Origin: Bacillus sp. MUM 116
GTDB taxonomy: Bacteria > Bacillota > Bacilli > Bacillales > Cytobacillaceae
DNA: 64,000 nt
Direction: 5' to 3'
Assembly: GCF_001866655.1 (NCBI RefSeq)
Contig: NZ_MLYR01000021.1
Span: forward strand, 62,001 to 126,000
The notes beneath the pieces were generated by a model that was given only the letters and a program-made list of their open reading frames with translations, made no database searches and was not told the DNA's origin. The stretch's first letter is position 1. Each line of letters begins with the position of its first letter. This document shows positions 30,779 to 46,347 of the stretch, piece by piece. The position numbers and the translations under genes were made by a program.

Positions 30779-31195
30779 GTGGAGGGTAAAAAGGCAAAAG
30801 TGGTAGGTAAATCTACCAAAGTAGAGAGTAAATTCCTAAAACCAGAGGGTAAACTCCAGTTCAGGTTCTAAAAGGGTCCATAAAGACCAAGTGTCATCAA
30901 AAATCAATGTTCAGGAGTGATAAATATTACCGGGAAAAGATGTTGTTTTAGGATATGGCAGTCAAGTGGAGGGTAAAAAGACAAAAGCGGTGGGTAAATC
31001 TACCAAAGTAGAGGGTAAATGCTTAAAACCGGTGGGTAAACTCCAGTTACGATGATTTTAAAAGGGTCTATAAAGACCAAGTATCATTAAAAATCAATGA
31101 CCAGGAGTGACAAAAGTTACCAGGTGATGATGTTGTTTTAGGGGATAGCAGGCAAGTGGAGGGTGAAATTCGAAAATCGGTGGATAAACCTACCC
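30779..31195. repeat. Higher-order repeat (about 188 bp) built of 21-bp units, upp-protease gap
   Basis: Units like GTGGAGGGTAAAAAGGCAAAA and GTGGTAGGTAAATCTACCAAA run four in a row every 21 bp, then about 100 bp of spacer. The whole block repeats: starts at 30779, 30966 and (partial) 31156. The spacer is itself conserved between blocks (AAGACCAAGTGTCATCA / AAGACCAAGTATCATTA). No gene is supported here. Confidence 0.82.
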
Positions 31196-31266
31196 CCAAC
31201 CCCAAATCCCTCTGCATAATCCCCCCACCCAAAGAAAACTCTATAGAAAAAGGGGAAATTCGCATC

Positions 31267-33459
31267 ATGAAGAAACTTATTCTCATCATCATCCTAGCCA
31301 TCACCATTACACTACCCACACCAACCCAATCCCAGAGCCGGAAACTCATCACACCGTCCATCCCGAACCAGCAAACTGTCGCAATCGTCATTACAAAACA
31401 AGTGCAAACGATACAACAAATCAAACAACTGCTTTCACCATACAAAGACATCAAACTACGGCGCATTTTCACGGAAGCCATCATAGGGTTTTCCATCGAG
31501 GGTAGCCGGCAAACCATCGCAAAACTTGCGGAAAACAACCTAATTTTAACGATCTCCCCCGTTACCAGCTATCAAGCGCAGACCGAGGAGAGCGTCAAAA
31601 TCATTGGCGGAGAAGAGGTCCGGGGATTATTTTCGCCGAAAAATCAACGCCTCACTGGAAAAGGAATCACTGTCGGTGTCATTGATACCGGTGTCGATTA
31701 CACTCACCCGGACCTTCGAAGAAACTATGGTGGGGGACACGATCTGGTTGACAACGACCGTGACCCGATGGAAACCCGTGCCACCGGCAAAGCGACCATC
31801 CACGGCACCCATGTCGCGGGCATTATTGCTGCTAACGGAAAAATCCGCGGCGTTGCCCCAGATGCAAAAATTATCGCTTATCGGGCACTAGGCCCAGGTG
31901 GCGGCGGTACGACAGAGCAAGTTATCGCCGCCATCGACCAGGCCATTAAGGACAAAGTCGATATTATGAACCTTTCACTTGGCAACGATGTCAATGGTCC
32001 GGACCTGCCTATTAGCCTTGCACTCAACCGCGCTGTCGACAAAGGTATTGTTGCAGTAGCGGCAAACGGAAATGCCGGTCCCGATATTTGGACAGTCGGT
32101 TCACCTGGAACCGCGTCAAAGGCAATTTCCGTCGGGGCCTCGACACCTACCTTGAAAATACCGTCCTTATTAATAGAAGAAACTCGGGAAAAAATCCAAA
32201 TTCAGCCGATGGAGGGATCGGAAAAATGGGAATTGGACCGCTCGTATAGTATTGTCTATGGCGGAATGGGCAAAAAAGAGGAGCTAAAAAACGTTGAAGG
32301 TAAAATCGTCCTCATCAAGCGCGGACGCCTAACCTTTACCGAAAAGGCAAAAAATGCCCAAGCAGCAGGAGCCAAGGCCGTCCTGATCTACAACAATATG
32401 AGCGGGAATTTTATTGGGAATTTAGAAACGCTGATTCCGATTCCGGTCGGGTCCGTCTCGAAGCGTAACGGTGAACGGCTTTTAAAAAACAAGACCGTCG
32501 CCCGAATCATTCAAAACGAAGAAAAAGACAGGATGGCAGAATTTAGTTCACGCGGACCGGTAACGGGGACATGGGAAGTGAAGCCTGACATCGTGGCACC
32601 AGGCGTGGCGATAAATTCAACCATTCCCGGCGGCTATCTTTCTTTGCAAGGAACCAGTATGGCGGCACCACATGTAGCCGGCGCCTGTGCATTAATCAAA
32701 CAGGCCCACCCGGACTGGAAGCCACCGCAAATCAAAGCGGCGCTAATGAACACGGCTAAACCTTTATTTCAAACAGAAAACAAACCCTATCACACATATG
32801 AACAAGGTGCAGGAAGAATTCAAGTGGTTGAGGCGATCGAAGCAGAATCGCTCGTAACTCCAAGCTCGCTTCATTTTGGAAAGTTCACAGAAGAACAGGC
32901 TATTCATAAAACCGCTTTGCACGTTGAAAATACAAGTAACATCACAAAAAGGTACTCCTTTGACATCCCGGAGCGAACAGAAGGCTTAACATGGAAAATC
33001 CCACTTTCATTTACATTAAAGCCAAAGGAAATGAAGGAAGTGGCCATCGAACTCATGGTTGACCCGCAAAACTTTAAAAGGAAAATTCATGATGGTTATA
33101 TCACAATAAATGCAGGCTCTACACCCATCCATATTCCCTATATCTATGTACTTGAAGAACCAAACTACCCAAGGGTGATGGGATTTTCATTTGGGGAAGG
33201 GGACGCCCCTGGACAATATCTGTACGAAGTATACCTCCCGGGCGGAGCGGAGGAGTTCGGCATTGCCTTATTCAATCCCGGTGATTATCGCTTTATGGGC
33301 TTTTTAGATACGATTGAAAATGTCAAAAAGGGATTAATCCAGAAAAAAATCGACAGTGAAAAGCTTCCAGAGGATGGGGTATATCTGGCAAAGGTATTTG
33401 CAAAGAAGGCAGGGAAAGAGGATTTCATCGAAACGATGGTAAAAATTGAAAAGAAATAG
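31267..33459 (+). CDS. Secreted subtilisin-like serine protease (S8, Vpr-like)
   Basis: 730 residues from the ATG at 31267 (AAAGGGG upstream, then signal peptide KKLILIIILAITITLP). An in-frame GTG at 31156 lies in the repeat block and is rejected. Order: inhibitor-like propeptide (about 30-110), S8 catalytic domain with Asp140 (GVIDTGVDYTHPDL), His179 (IHGTHVAGI), oxyanion Asn269 (ANGNAGP) and Ser464 (GTSMAAPHVAGA), a PA domain inserted between Asn and Ser (about 300-420), and C-terminal beta-domains. Probably an extracellular broad-specificity protease. It interrupts the B. subtilis-like gene order between upp and atp. Confidence 0.93.
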   Translation: MKKLILIIILAITITLPTPTQSQSRKLITPSIPNQQTVAIVITKQVQTIQQIKQLLSPYKDIKLRRIFTEAIIGFSIEGSRQTIAKLAENNLILTISPVTSYQAQTEESVKIIGGEEVRGLFSPKNQRLTGKGITVGVIDTGVDYTHPDLRRNYGGGHDLVDNDRDPMETRATGKATIHGTHVAGIIAANGKIRGVAPDAKIIAYRALGPGGGGTTEQVIAAIDQAIKDKVDIMNLSLGNDVNGPDLPISLALNRAVDKGIVAVAANGNAGPDIWTVGSPGTASKAISVGASTPTLKIPSLLIEETREKIQIQPMEGSEKWELDRSYSIVYGGMGKKEELKNVEGKIVLIKRGRLTFTEKAKNAQAAGAKAVLIYNNMSGNFIGNLETLIPIPVGSVSKRNGERLLKNKTVARIIQNEEKDRMAEFSSRGPVTGTWEVKPDIVAPGVAINSTIPGGYLSLQGTSMAAPHVAGACALIKQAHPDWKPPQIKAALMNTAKPLFQTENKPYHTYEQGAGRIQVVEAIEAESLVTPSSLHFGKFTEEQAIHKTALHVENTSNITKRYSFDIPERTEGLTWKIPLSFTLKPKEMKEVAIELMVDPQNFKRKIHDGYITINAGSTPIHIPYIYVLEEPNYPRVMGFSFGEGDAPGQYLYEVYLPGGAEEFGIALFNPGDYRFMGFLDTIENVKKGLIQKKIDSEKLPEDGVYLAKVFAKKAGKEDFIETMVKIEKK

Positions 33460-33683
33460 CAGTAAATTTTTTAGAAGAAATTGAAACCTTTTTACACCCA
33501 ACCCGTATTACTTAATCGTGTACTCCTTTAACGGGGGAGAGGGACCGCCATCCAAAGCTTGTTTTTTCAAAAAACCTTTGAAGGGAAAATAGGTAAAGTG
33601 GTTATTAATTTTCTGATAATTTTTAGTATCTTAATATATCGCGAAAGGCTGAAAATTGCAAGTGAATATTTCGTGGAAACTCA

Positions 33684-33712
33684 TTGACTTTACATAGGCG
33701 CTATTGTATGCT
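33684..33712 (+). promoter_or_regulatory. Sigma-A promoter of the atp operon
   Basis: TTGACT (33684-33689), 17-nt spacer, TATGCT (33707-33712); start near 33719, about 100 nt before atpZ. The remaining upstream gap (33460-33683) shows no gene. Confidence 0.7.
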
Positions 33713-33820
33713 AACAAAGGGTGTAAATGATAAGGTTTTCACATTCATGAAAGTGTTAATGACCTCGTCATTTGCCGCTTTACCAAGTTCACATTCTCTT
33801 ATGGCGAGGATGCGATAAAA

Positions 33821-34045
33821 ATGCGTCAAAACAACCGCAATCCATTTCAAGCTATGGCTTTAATGTCCGCAATTGTCTCCCAGTTAGTCGGTTCCATTCT
33901 CATTGGTATTTTTTCAGGCAGATGGTTAGATCGGCAGTGGGGTACCGAGCCAATTTTCTTAATTATCGGATTGTTAATTGGATTAGCGGCGGGAACCTAT
34001 ACAATGCTGGTTTCAATTCGCCACTTTTTCTCGGGAGATAAATGA
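33821..34045 (+). CDS. atpZ: AtpZ/AtpI-family membrane protein at the head of the atp operon
   Basis: 74 residues with two transmembrane helices (about 12-30 and 44-66) and the family pattern GRWLDRQWGTEP and IGLLIGLAAG between and in them. AtpZ proteins precede atpI in many Bacillaceae and have been linked to Mg2+/Ca2+ supply or assembly of the ATP synthase. It overlaps atpI by 4 nt (ATGA). Confidence 0.85.
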   Translation: MRQNNRNPFQAMALMSAIVSQLVGSILIGIFSGRWLDRQWGTEPIFLIIGLLIGLAAGTYTMLVSIRHFFSGDK

Positions 34046-34425
34046 TTATGCCGGATTTTAGAGAGATGTTTAGCAGGCAGCGAAAATGGAATTTGTATTT
34101 GTTATCTATATTCGTGCTTGGATGGGGATTTACCTCCTATCAAACTGTATTTTTAGGATTAATTCTTGGGACATGCTTTAGTTTTCTGAATATCTGGTTA
34201 TTAGTCAAGAAAACAGAGAAGTTCGACAAGGCCCTTGATAAGGGGAAAAAAATGAAATCGCTCGGTTCGCTTCAAAGAATGGCGACAGCGGCGATTGCAG
34301 TGATTATTGCCATGAGATGGCCAGACTACTTCAATGTAGTCAGTGTGGTTTTGGGACTAATGACATCCTATATTGTCATTATGATAGATTATTTTTATCA
34401 TGCATTGCATTTTCATAAAAGATAA
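34042..34425 (+). CDS. atpI: ATP synthase protein I
   Basis: 127 residues, four predicted membrane helices (WNLYLLSIFVLGWGFT, VFLGLILGTCFSFLNIWLL and two more). AtpI helps assemble the c-ring. Translationally coupled to atpZ; atpB begins 20 bp later with a GAGGTGA site. Confidence 0.88.
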   Translation: MIMPDFREMFSRQRKWNLYLLSIFVLGWGFTSYQTVFLGLILGTCFSFLNIWLLVKKTEKFDKALDKGKKMKSLGSLQRMATAAIAVIIAMRWPDYFNVVSVVLGLMTSYIVIMIDYFYHALHFHKR

Positions 34426-34445
34426 GGGAAGTGAGGTGAACATAG

Positions 34446-35159
<714 letters not shown>

Positions 35160-35175
35160 TATATTTAAAAACTAA

Positions 35176-35421
<246 letters not shown>

Positions 35422-35510
35422 TTAGCAAAGAGAAAAACAAGTGGCGGAGAGGAAAAAACGAAAACTTCGCCATTTAGTTTGTGCAATAGAGAACATACTT
35501 TTTTGAGTAG

Positions 35511-36601
<1,091 letters not shown>

Positions 36602-36604
36602 AAC

Positions 36605-36750
36605 GAAAAGCGGAAGCGACCGTTTAGCGACGTATGGACTGGAGCGGTTTGACTGAGATAAAGGAAACACGAAGAGCGATAGCGATTCGATGTTGACTTA
36701 TCGTAGGGAGAAGAGCGAAGTACACTAGTCGCTGGGAGCTGGAGCTGGAC
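36605..36750 (+). repeat. Dispersed structured element A, copy 5, inside the atp operon
   Basis: Begins GAAAAGCGGAAGCGACC, ends TAGTCGCTGGGAGCTGGAGCTGGAC-type. The outer stem is AGCGAC/GTCGCT: against copies 1 and 3 one C-G pair is replaced by A-T on both strands. The interior differs from the other copies. It has no T-run, so atpA can be read through. Confidence 0.75.
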
Positions 36751-36796
36751 ATTTCTCAAAGTCGAATGTTGAGAAGAAAATATGTAAAGTTCGTAG

Positions 36797-38320
<1,524 letters not shown>

Positions 38321-38359
38321 TTAATGGCTAACATTGAACACTTTTAATGAGGGTGGTGA

Positions 38360-39226
<867 letters not shown>

Positions 39227-39244
39227 CACGTATTTTTTAAAAAT

Positions 39245-39375
39245 GAACTTTATTTCGTGTCTGTGACTTGTTTTCACTGATGGATCTTGATTTGTTGCTG
39301 TGAACAAGTTTCAGGCCGAAATAAAAGTTCGGTGTGATTCATTAGGTTCCTTTTTAAAAAAAGGGGCTTTGAATC
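39245..39375 (+). other. Structured spacer between atpG and atpD
   Basis: Nested stem: GAACTTTATTTCG (39245-39257) pairs with CGAAATAAAAGTTC (39317-39330), and inside it ACTTGTTTTCAC (39266-39277) with GTGAACAAGT (39300-39309). A second hairpin, GATTCA (39336) with TGAATC (39370) plus CCTTTTT/AAAAAGG, ends just before the SD AAGGAGGG of atpD. Neither arm is followed by a T-run that would stop transcription. Confidence 0.7.
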
Positions 39376-39389
39376 AAAAAAGTAAGTAA

Positions 39390-40802
<1,413 letters not shown>

Positions 40803-40820
40803 TTCCAGCCAGGAGGGTAA

Positions 40821-41228
<408 letters not shown>

Positions 41229-41246
41229 TATTGTTATTTAGATAAG

Positions 41247-41275
41247 AACCCCTCCTTTTTGGAGGGGTTTTTTTG
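41247..41275 (+). terminator. Intrinsic terminator of the atp operon
   Basis: ACCCCTCC (41248-41255), TTTTT loop, GGAGGGGT (41261-41268), then seven T. Confidence 0.93.
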
Positions 41276-41324
41276 GTGTGTTTATGGGGTGTTAGTGGTG
41301 GTTGGCGGGGAATTTGTGGGTATT

Positions 41325-41625
41325 TTGATGAAAGCGGTGGGTATATAAGGGAAAGTGGAAGGTAAAAGGGAGGAACCGGAATGTAAACTCTTGAAAGTGG
41401 AAAGTAAAAGGAAAAAACCGGAGGGTAAACTTAAAAGCGAGGGTTCATGACGAACGGAAATTACTAAAAATGGAAACTTTGATATAGTAAGCCGCCTGAG
41501 CAAGAGGGAATTCTGGAATTTTAGCTTTAATTTATTTAAAGAGGAAGGTATTTTACCTAAAGTGGAGGGTAAATCAGCAAAACTGGAAGGTAAAATCAAA
41601 AAGCCGGAAGATAAACGAACCCCGG
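41325..41625. repeat. Degenerate 21-bp phased repeats between atp and nuo
   Basis: Units such as GTGGAAGGTAAAAGGGAGGAA, CCGGAATGTAAACTCTTGAAA and GTGGAAAGTAAAAGGAAAAAA run every 21 bp at about 41354-41440 and again at about 41560-41620, with 120 bp of other sequence between. Same unit type as the 30779-31195 region. Downstream 41640-41930 shows no gene and no clear structure. Confidence 0.72.
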
Positions 41626-41932
41626 CCAGATTATACACTCACTCCTAACTCCCGAATTTCACCACCCCCTTTCTACCCATTTCTACTATTAAGGGCATGA
41701 AATCATCGAACAAGAATATGATTGTATTAGTGAAATGTATTACAAGCTTAGATTTTTACAGAAGAAGTTGAACAATTAATGACAAACCTCACTGACAGTC
41801 TGGTGGTTTTGTAGTTAAATAGGTGTTGTTGTCGAATAATCGGAGCTTAATAGCATGATGTACCAAGAGTACAATAGAATTATTAGAATGAAATTAATTT
41901 TTTGATATTTCCATTTTAAATCCAAGGGCTTG

Positions 41933-41961
41933 TCGACACCAGTATATATCAATGCTATAAT
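41933..41961 (+). promoter_or_regulatory. Sigma-A promoter of the nuo operon
   Basis: TCGACA (41933-41938), 17-nt spacer, TATAAT (41956-41961), start near 41968, 51 nt before nuoA. Confidence 0.75.
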
Positions 41962-42018
41962 GTATTCGGTTACAAATATTTACTAGTAAGAAAATTTTCA
42001 ACATTGGAGGGGATAGGC

Positions 42019-42393
42019 ATGGAACTTCTAAATGTATATCAGAATAACTATCTGATTGTTTTTGTGTTTCTATGTCTCGGGGTATTGCTGCCAGTAGTGG
42101 CACTATATTTGGGTAAGCTTTTGCGTCCTCATGCACCAAGTGATGCAAAGAATACCACATATGAGAGCGGTGTTGAGCCATTTCACGATTCACGTGTACA
42201 GTTCAATGTCCGCTATTATATTTTTGCCCTAATGTTTGTTATTTTTGATGTAGAAACCGTGTTTTTATATCCATGGGCTGTCGCCTATGATAAACTGGGC
42301 ATTTTCGCATTAATCGAAATGTTAATTTTCGTTATTATGCTTCTAATTGGCCTAGTCTATGCTTGGAAGAAGAAGGTGTTAAAATGGACCTAA
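42019..42393 (+). CDS. nuoA: NADH-quinone oxidoreductase subunit A
   Basis: 124 residues from ATG 42019 (GGAGGGG upstream; the TTG at 42004 precedes that site). Three membrane helices and the family motif [22 protein letters not shown] with [11 protein letters not shown]. Membrane arm subunit. Confidence 0.96.
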   Translation: MELLNVYQNNYLIVFVFLCLGVLLPVVALYLGKLLRPHAPSDAKNTTYESGVEPFHDSRVQFNVRYYIFALMFVIFDVETVFLYPWAVAYDKLGIFALIEMLIFVIMLLIGLVYAWKKKVLKWT

Positions 42394-42896
42394 AACTTGA
42401 CAACGTATCGCCTCAGGAAATGGAAGAATTACAAAGGAATGTGTTTATGACAACACTGGAGCAAGTGAAAGCGTGGGCCAGAAGCAATTCAATCTACCCG
42501 CTGACATTTGGTCTGGCTTGTTGTGCGATTGAAATGATGGCCGTAGGTTCCTCCCACTACGACTTAGACCGTTTTGGATCATTCTTCCGGACATCACCGA
42601 GGCAATCGGACTGTATGATTGTATCGGGGACTGTGACAAAAAAGATGGCACCGATTCTTCGCCGTTTATATGACCAAATGCCGGAACCAAAATGGGTGAT
42701 TGCGATGGGTTCATGTGCGACAGCAGGTGGACCGTACGTTAAATCTTATTCCGTTGTAAAAGGTGTAGACCAAATTGTCCCGGTCGATGTATACATTCCA
42801 GGATGCCCTCCAAACCCTGCTGCTTTAATTTATGGAATCAATAAGTTAAAGGAAAAGATTCGTTACGAAGCGAAGACTGGGAAGAAGGTGATGTAA
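42384..42896 (+). CDS. nuoB: NADH-quinone oxidoreductase subunit B
   Basis: 170 residues from ATG 42384 (AGAAGGTG upstream), overlapping nuoA by 10 nt. It carries the N2 iron-sulphur ligands: [20 protein letters not shown] and PGCPPNP. This cluster passes electrons to quinone. Confidence 0.96.
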   Translation: MDLKLDNVSPQEMEELQRNVFMTTLEQVKAWARSNSIYPLTFGLACCAIEMMAVGSSHYDLDRFGSFFRTSPRQSDCMIVSGTVTKKMAPILRRLYDQMPEPKWVIAMGSCATAGGPYVKSYSVVKGVDQIVPVDVYIPGCPPNPAALIYGINKLKEKIRYEAKTGKKVM

Positions 42897-42899
42897 TCA

Positions 42900-44135
42900 A
42901 TGAGCGGGGAAAAGGATCTCGAACAATTAAAACGAGAAGCCGCTGAAAAGGCGAAGGCCGCGGCACTAGCGAAAAAGCAGGCAAAGGCCGCAGGTGAAGC
43001 CCCAGCAAAGGAAGAATCTAAGCCGGAGGCAAAACCAGCTGAGCCAACACCAGCAAGCGATGCTGACGATCTAACGAAGAAAAAAGCGGCAGCGGCAGCA
43101 AAAGCGAAAGCCGCAGCGCTCGCGAAAAAGCAAAGAGAAGGAATCGCAGAAGAGCCAGCAGAAGACATAGCGGCAAGCGATACAGACGATCTAGCGAAGA
43201 AAAAAGCAGCAGCGGCAGCAAAAGCGAAAGCTGCAGCGCTCGCGAAAAAGCAAAGAGAAGGAATCGCAGAAGAGCCAGCAGAAGACATAGCGGCAAGCGA
43301 TACAGACGATCTAGCGAAGAAAAAAGCGGCAGCAGCTGCAAAAGCGAAAGCCGCAGCGCTCGCGAAAAAGCAAAGAGAAGGAATCGCAGAAGAGCCAGCA
43401 GAAGACATAGCGGCAAGCGATACAGACGATCTAGCGAAGAAAAAAGCCGCGGCAGTGGCAAAAGCCAAGGCTGCGGCAGCAGCGAAGCGAAAAGCAGCTG
43501 AGTTAGCTGGCGGAGCAGAAGCCCCGACGGGTGATGATGAAAAAGCAAAGGCGATTGCAGCCGCTAAAGCAAAGGCCGCCGCAGCTGCAGCCGCGAAGGC
43601 GAAAGCAGCAGGAAAAACAGGCGATGCTGCACCAGTACCGGCTGCAGAAGAATCATCACCAAATCAGCCATTCTTGGATAAGTATCGAAAAGCCATTGAA
43701 GAGAATCTGGGCTCCGATGTTTTAGAAGATTCTTATATTAATAAATTGTCTAAAGATGTTCCAACCCTCGTGGTAAAGCGTGAATCCTACTATAAACTGG
43801 CGCAGTTTTTAAAATACAATGAATTGTTAGGGTTCGATTATTTATCCGAGATTCATGGAACCGATTATGAAACACATATGGAAGTTTATGCTCACCTTTA
43901 TTCATATAAAAACCGTCAATCCGTCGCTATGAAAGTGAAAATTGACCGAGATGAACCAACAATCGAGTCCGTAACACCACTCTGGGCCGGTGCGGAATGG
44001 CCAGAATGTGAAGCTTATGATTTGCTCGGAATTAAGTTTACAGGACATCCGAATTTACGCCGGATCATGCTCGGAGAAGATTGGGTTGGCCATCCACTTA
44101 GAAAAGATTATGAGCCGTACGATGTGGAGGTATAG
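42900..44135 (+). CDS. nuoC: NADH-quinone oxidoreductase subunit C with long Ala/Lys-rich N-terminal extension
   Basis: 411 residues, about twice the usual NuoC core. The conserved 30-kDa domain is the last 170 or so residues (LVVKRESYYKLAQFL, SIHG-like EIHGTDYETHMEV, AEWPECEAYDLLGIKFTGHPNLRRI). The first 250 residues are a charged, helical, Ala/Lys-rich region with 40-residue repeats of the form KKKAAAAAKAKAAALAKKQ then an acidic patch. Extended Bacillus NuoC proteins are known, but the repeats here are near-identical at the DNA level. The role of the extension is unknown. Confidence 0.95.
   Translation: MSGEKDLEQLKREAAEKAKAAALAKKQAKAAGEAPAKEESKPEAKPAEPTPASDADDLTKKKAAAAAKAKAAALAKKQREGIAEEPAEDIAASDTDDLAKKKAAAAAKAKAAALAKKQREGIAEEPAEDIAASDTDDLAKKKAAAAAKAKAAALAKKQREGIAEEPAEDIAASDTDDLAKKKAAAVAKAKAAAAAKRKAAELAGGAEAPTGDDEKAKAIAAAKAKAAAAAAAKAKAAGKTGDAAPVPAAEESSPNQPFLDKYRKAIEENLGSDVLEDSYINKLSKDVPTLVVKRESYYKLAQFLKYNELLGFDYLSEIHGTDYETHMEVYAHLYSYKNRQSVAMKVKIDRDEPTIESVTPLWAGAEWPECEAYDLLGIKFTGHPNLRRIMLGEDWVGHPLRKDYEPYDVEV
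43068..43470 (+). repeat. 120-bp in-frame tandem repeat in nuoC
   Basis: Units start at 43068, 43188, 43308 and 43428 (GATCTAGCGAAGAAAAAAGC...), exactly 120 bp apart; the last is partial. The copies differ at only a few positions, so they are recent. Each encodes 40 residues. Confidence 0.94.
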
Positions 44136-44138
44136 CCA

Positions 44139-45239
44139 ATGATCAGAACAGAAGAAATGATGTTAAACGTAGGTCCTCAGCATCCAAGTACGCACGGAGT
44201 ATTCCGGCTTGTCGTAAAAATCGACGGGGAAATCATCACCGAGGCAAACCCTGTCATCGGCTACTTGCACCGCGGAACCGAAAAATTAGCTGAAAACCTG
44301 CAATACACCCAAATCATTCCCTATACAGACCGCTTGGACTATGTAGCGGCGATGACGAACAACTATGTTCTCTGCCATGCAGTCGAAACGATGATGGGAA
44401 TTAATGTACCGGACCGGGCTGAATACTTAAGGATTCTGGCAATGGAACTAGGACGGATTTCCAGCCACATCCTGTGGTGGGGCACATTCCTCCTCGATAT
44501 GGGGGCCGTCAGTCCATTCCTATACGCTTTCCGCGACCGGGAAATGATTCTGAATTTCCTAAATGAATTATCCGGGGCCCGCTTAACGTTTAACTATATG
44601 CGTGTCGGCGGCGTCAAATGGGATGCGCCGGAAGGCTGGGTAGAGAGGGTTAAAGACTTTGTCCCTTACATGCGGGAACAGGTAAAAGGCTATCATGACC
44701 TTGTGACCGGAAATGAAATTTTCCTAAGCCGTGTCAAAGGCGTTGGAACATACACAAAAGATGATGCACTGAATTACTCGCTCAGCGGCGTAAACCTTCG
44801 CTGTACCGGCGTGAAATGGGATCTGCGCAAGGACGAACCCTATTCGATTTACGACCGTTTTGATTTTGATGTTCCGACCCTTGAAGGCGGCGATGTCTGG
44901 GCACGCTACCAGCTCCGCCTGAAGGAAATTGAAGAATCATTGAAAATTGTCGAACAGGCCTGCGAGCAATTCCCTCAAGAAGGAGAAATTCTTGCAAAAG
45001 TGCCTAAAATCATCAAAGCGCCAAAAGGCGAAGCATTTGTCAGAATCGAAGCACCACGCGGAGAGATTGGCGTTTATATTAGCAGTGATGGTAAAAAAGA
45101 GCCGTATCGTCTCAAGTTCAGAAGGCCATCCTTCTACAATCTGCAAATTCTCTCAAAACTATTAAAGGGAGAAAATATCGCAAACCTCATCGCGATTTTA
45201 GGGGGCATAGATATTGTCCTTGGGGAGGTTGACGGCTAA
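44139..45239 (+). CDS. nuoD: NADH-quinone oxidoreductase subunit D
   Basis: 366 residues. [18 protein letters not shown] at the start, [12 protein letters not shown], the quinone-site Tyr/His region, and the C-terminal DIVLGEVDG. The [NiFe]-hydrogenase-derived subunit that forms the quinone pocket with NuoB. Its stop overlaps the nuoH start (TAATG). Confidence 0.97.
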   Translation: MIRTEEMMLNVGPQHPSTHGVFRLVVKIDGEIITEANPVIGYLHRGTEKLAENLQYTQIIPYTDRLDYVAAMTNNYVLCHAVETMMGINVPDRAEYLRILAMELGRISSHILWWGTFLLDMGAVSPFLYAFRDREMILNFLNELSGARLTFNYMRVGGVKWDAPEGWVERVKDFVPYMREQVKGYHDLVTGNEIFLSRVKGVGTYTKDDALNYSLSGVNLRCTGVKWDLRKDEPYSIYDRFDFDVPTLEGGDVWARYQLRLKEIEESLKIVEQACEQFPQEGEILAKVPKIIKAPKGEAFVRIEAPRGEIGVYISSDGKKEPYRLKFRRPSFYNLQILSKLLKGENIANLIAILGGIDIVLGEVDG

Positions 45240-46243
45240 TGATCAACAATTTGCTCCAATCAAGTCCTGGATTATACAACTTTCTGATTTTCTTTTTACT
45301 TGGAGTCATTTTACTTTTAGTCGTTCTCGGGTTCGTTACCTACGGAATCTTGGCAGAACGTAAGGTTATGGGGTACATGCAGCTCCGCCACGGTCCAAAC
45401 CAAGTCGGCGGCCGCTTTGGACTCTTGCAAACCGTTGCTGACGTCTTGAAGCTTTTATTAAAAGAAGATATTATTCCAAAACTTGCGGACCGGCCATTAT
45501 TTATCCTGGCACCGGTGATTGCTTTTGCACCATCATTCATGGTGCTCGCAACCATTCCGTTTACTGACAAATTTCAATTTGCCGATATCGGTGTTGGATT
45601 GCTTTACTATATCGCCGTTTCCGGATTAACTACACTCGGCGTCGTAACCGGAGGCTGGGCATCCAACAACAAATACGCACTCCTTGGAGCCATGCGTGCG
45701 GCTGCGCAAATGATTTCATACGAAGTTCCGCTTGTAATGTCGGTACTCGGAATCATCCTGATCACCGGCAGCTTAAACTTAAACGATATCGTGCATCAAC
45801 AAAGCCATGGCTGGTTCATTCTATTGCAGCCAATTGCGTTTATCGTGTTTTTAATAGCATCCGTCGCAGAATTAAACCGGACACCATTTGACCTTCCGGA
45901 ATCCGAATCAGAACTAGTTGCCGGATATCATGTCGAATACTCCGGGTTCCGCTGGGCATTCTTTATGCTTGCCGAGTATGTATACCTATTCGCCATGACA
46001 TCCCTAATCGTGGTTATTTTCCTTGGCGGGTGGCTGCCACCATTCCACTTCCTCGGATTTATCCCGGGTGCGATATGGTTCTCATTAAAATTCGCGGTTG
46101 TCCTATTCATCTACATCTGGTTCCGCGTCGCATTCCCGCGTTTGCGCGCTGACCACTTAATGGAAATGGGCTGGAAAGTATTACTGCCAATATCCTTGGC
46201 AAACATCTTCCTAACCGCCTTAATCAAAACCTTATTTTTTTAA
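45239..46243 (+). CDS. nuoH: NADH-quinone oxidoreductase subunit H
   Basis: 334 residues, eight or so membrane helices. Family marks [31 protein letters not shown]-type ([20 protein letters not shown]) and the late [14 protein letters not shown]. It joins membrane and peripheral arms. After it lies a 104-bp spacer with TTGACTT (46289) pairing with AAGTCAA (46312). Confidence 0.97.
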   Translation: MINNLLQSSPGLYNFLIFFLLGVILLLVVLGFVTYGILAERKVMGYMQLRHGPNQVGGRFGLLQTVADVLKLLLKEDIIPKLADRPLFILAPVIAFAPSFMVLATIPFTDKFQFADIGVGLLYYIAVSGLTTLGVVTGGWASNNKYALLGAMRAAAQMISYEVPLVMSVLGIILITGSLNLNDIVHQQSHGWFILLQPIAFIVFLIASVAELNRTPFDLPESESELVAGYHVEYSGFRWAFFMLAEYVYLFAMTSLIVVIFLGGWLPPFHFLGFIPGAIWFSLKFAVVLFIYIWFRVAFPRLRADHLMEMGWKVLLPISLANIFLTALIKTLFF

Positions 46244-46347
46244 AAAGGAACTTAGTTCTTATTGACGCGACTTACGATGTCTGATACCTTGACTTCCACA
46301 CGAGAGACTGCAAGTCAAACTTTAAAATAGTAAGAGGGGTGAAAAAC

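Noticed and set aside
31156-31266. N-terminal extension of the subtilase
   Set aside because: It begins in the repeat block, and the ATG at 31267 is followed at once by a normal signal peptide with AAAGGGG upstream.
41690-41790. Short peptide gene or gene remnant upstream of nuoA
   Set aside because: A frame reading about 27 residues has no start codon after the preceding stop, and the ATG-started frame of 24 codons has no ribosome binding site.
42863-43548. Minus-strand Ala/Phe- and Leu-rich reading frames over nuoC
   Set aside because: Shadows of the Ala/Lys repeat; no start signals.
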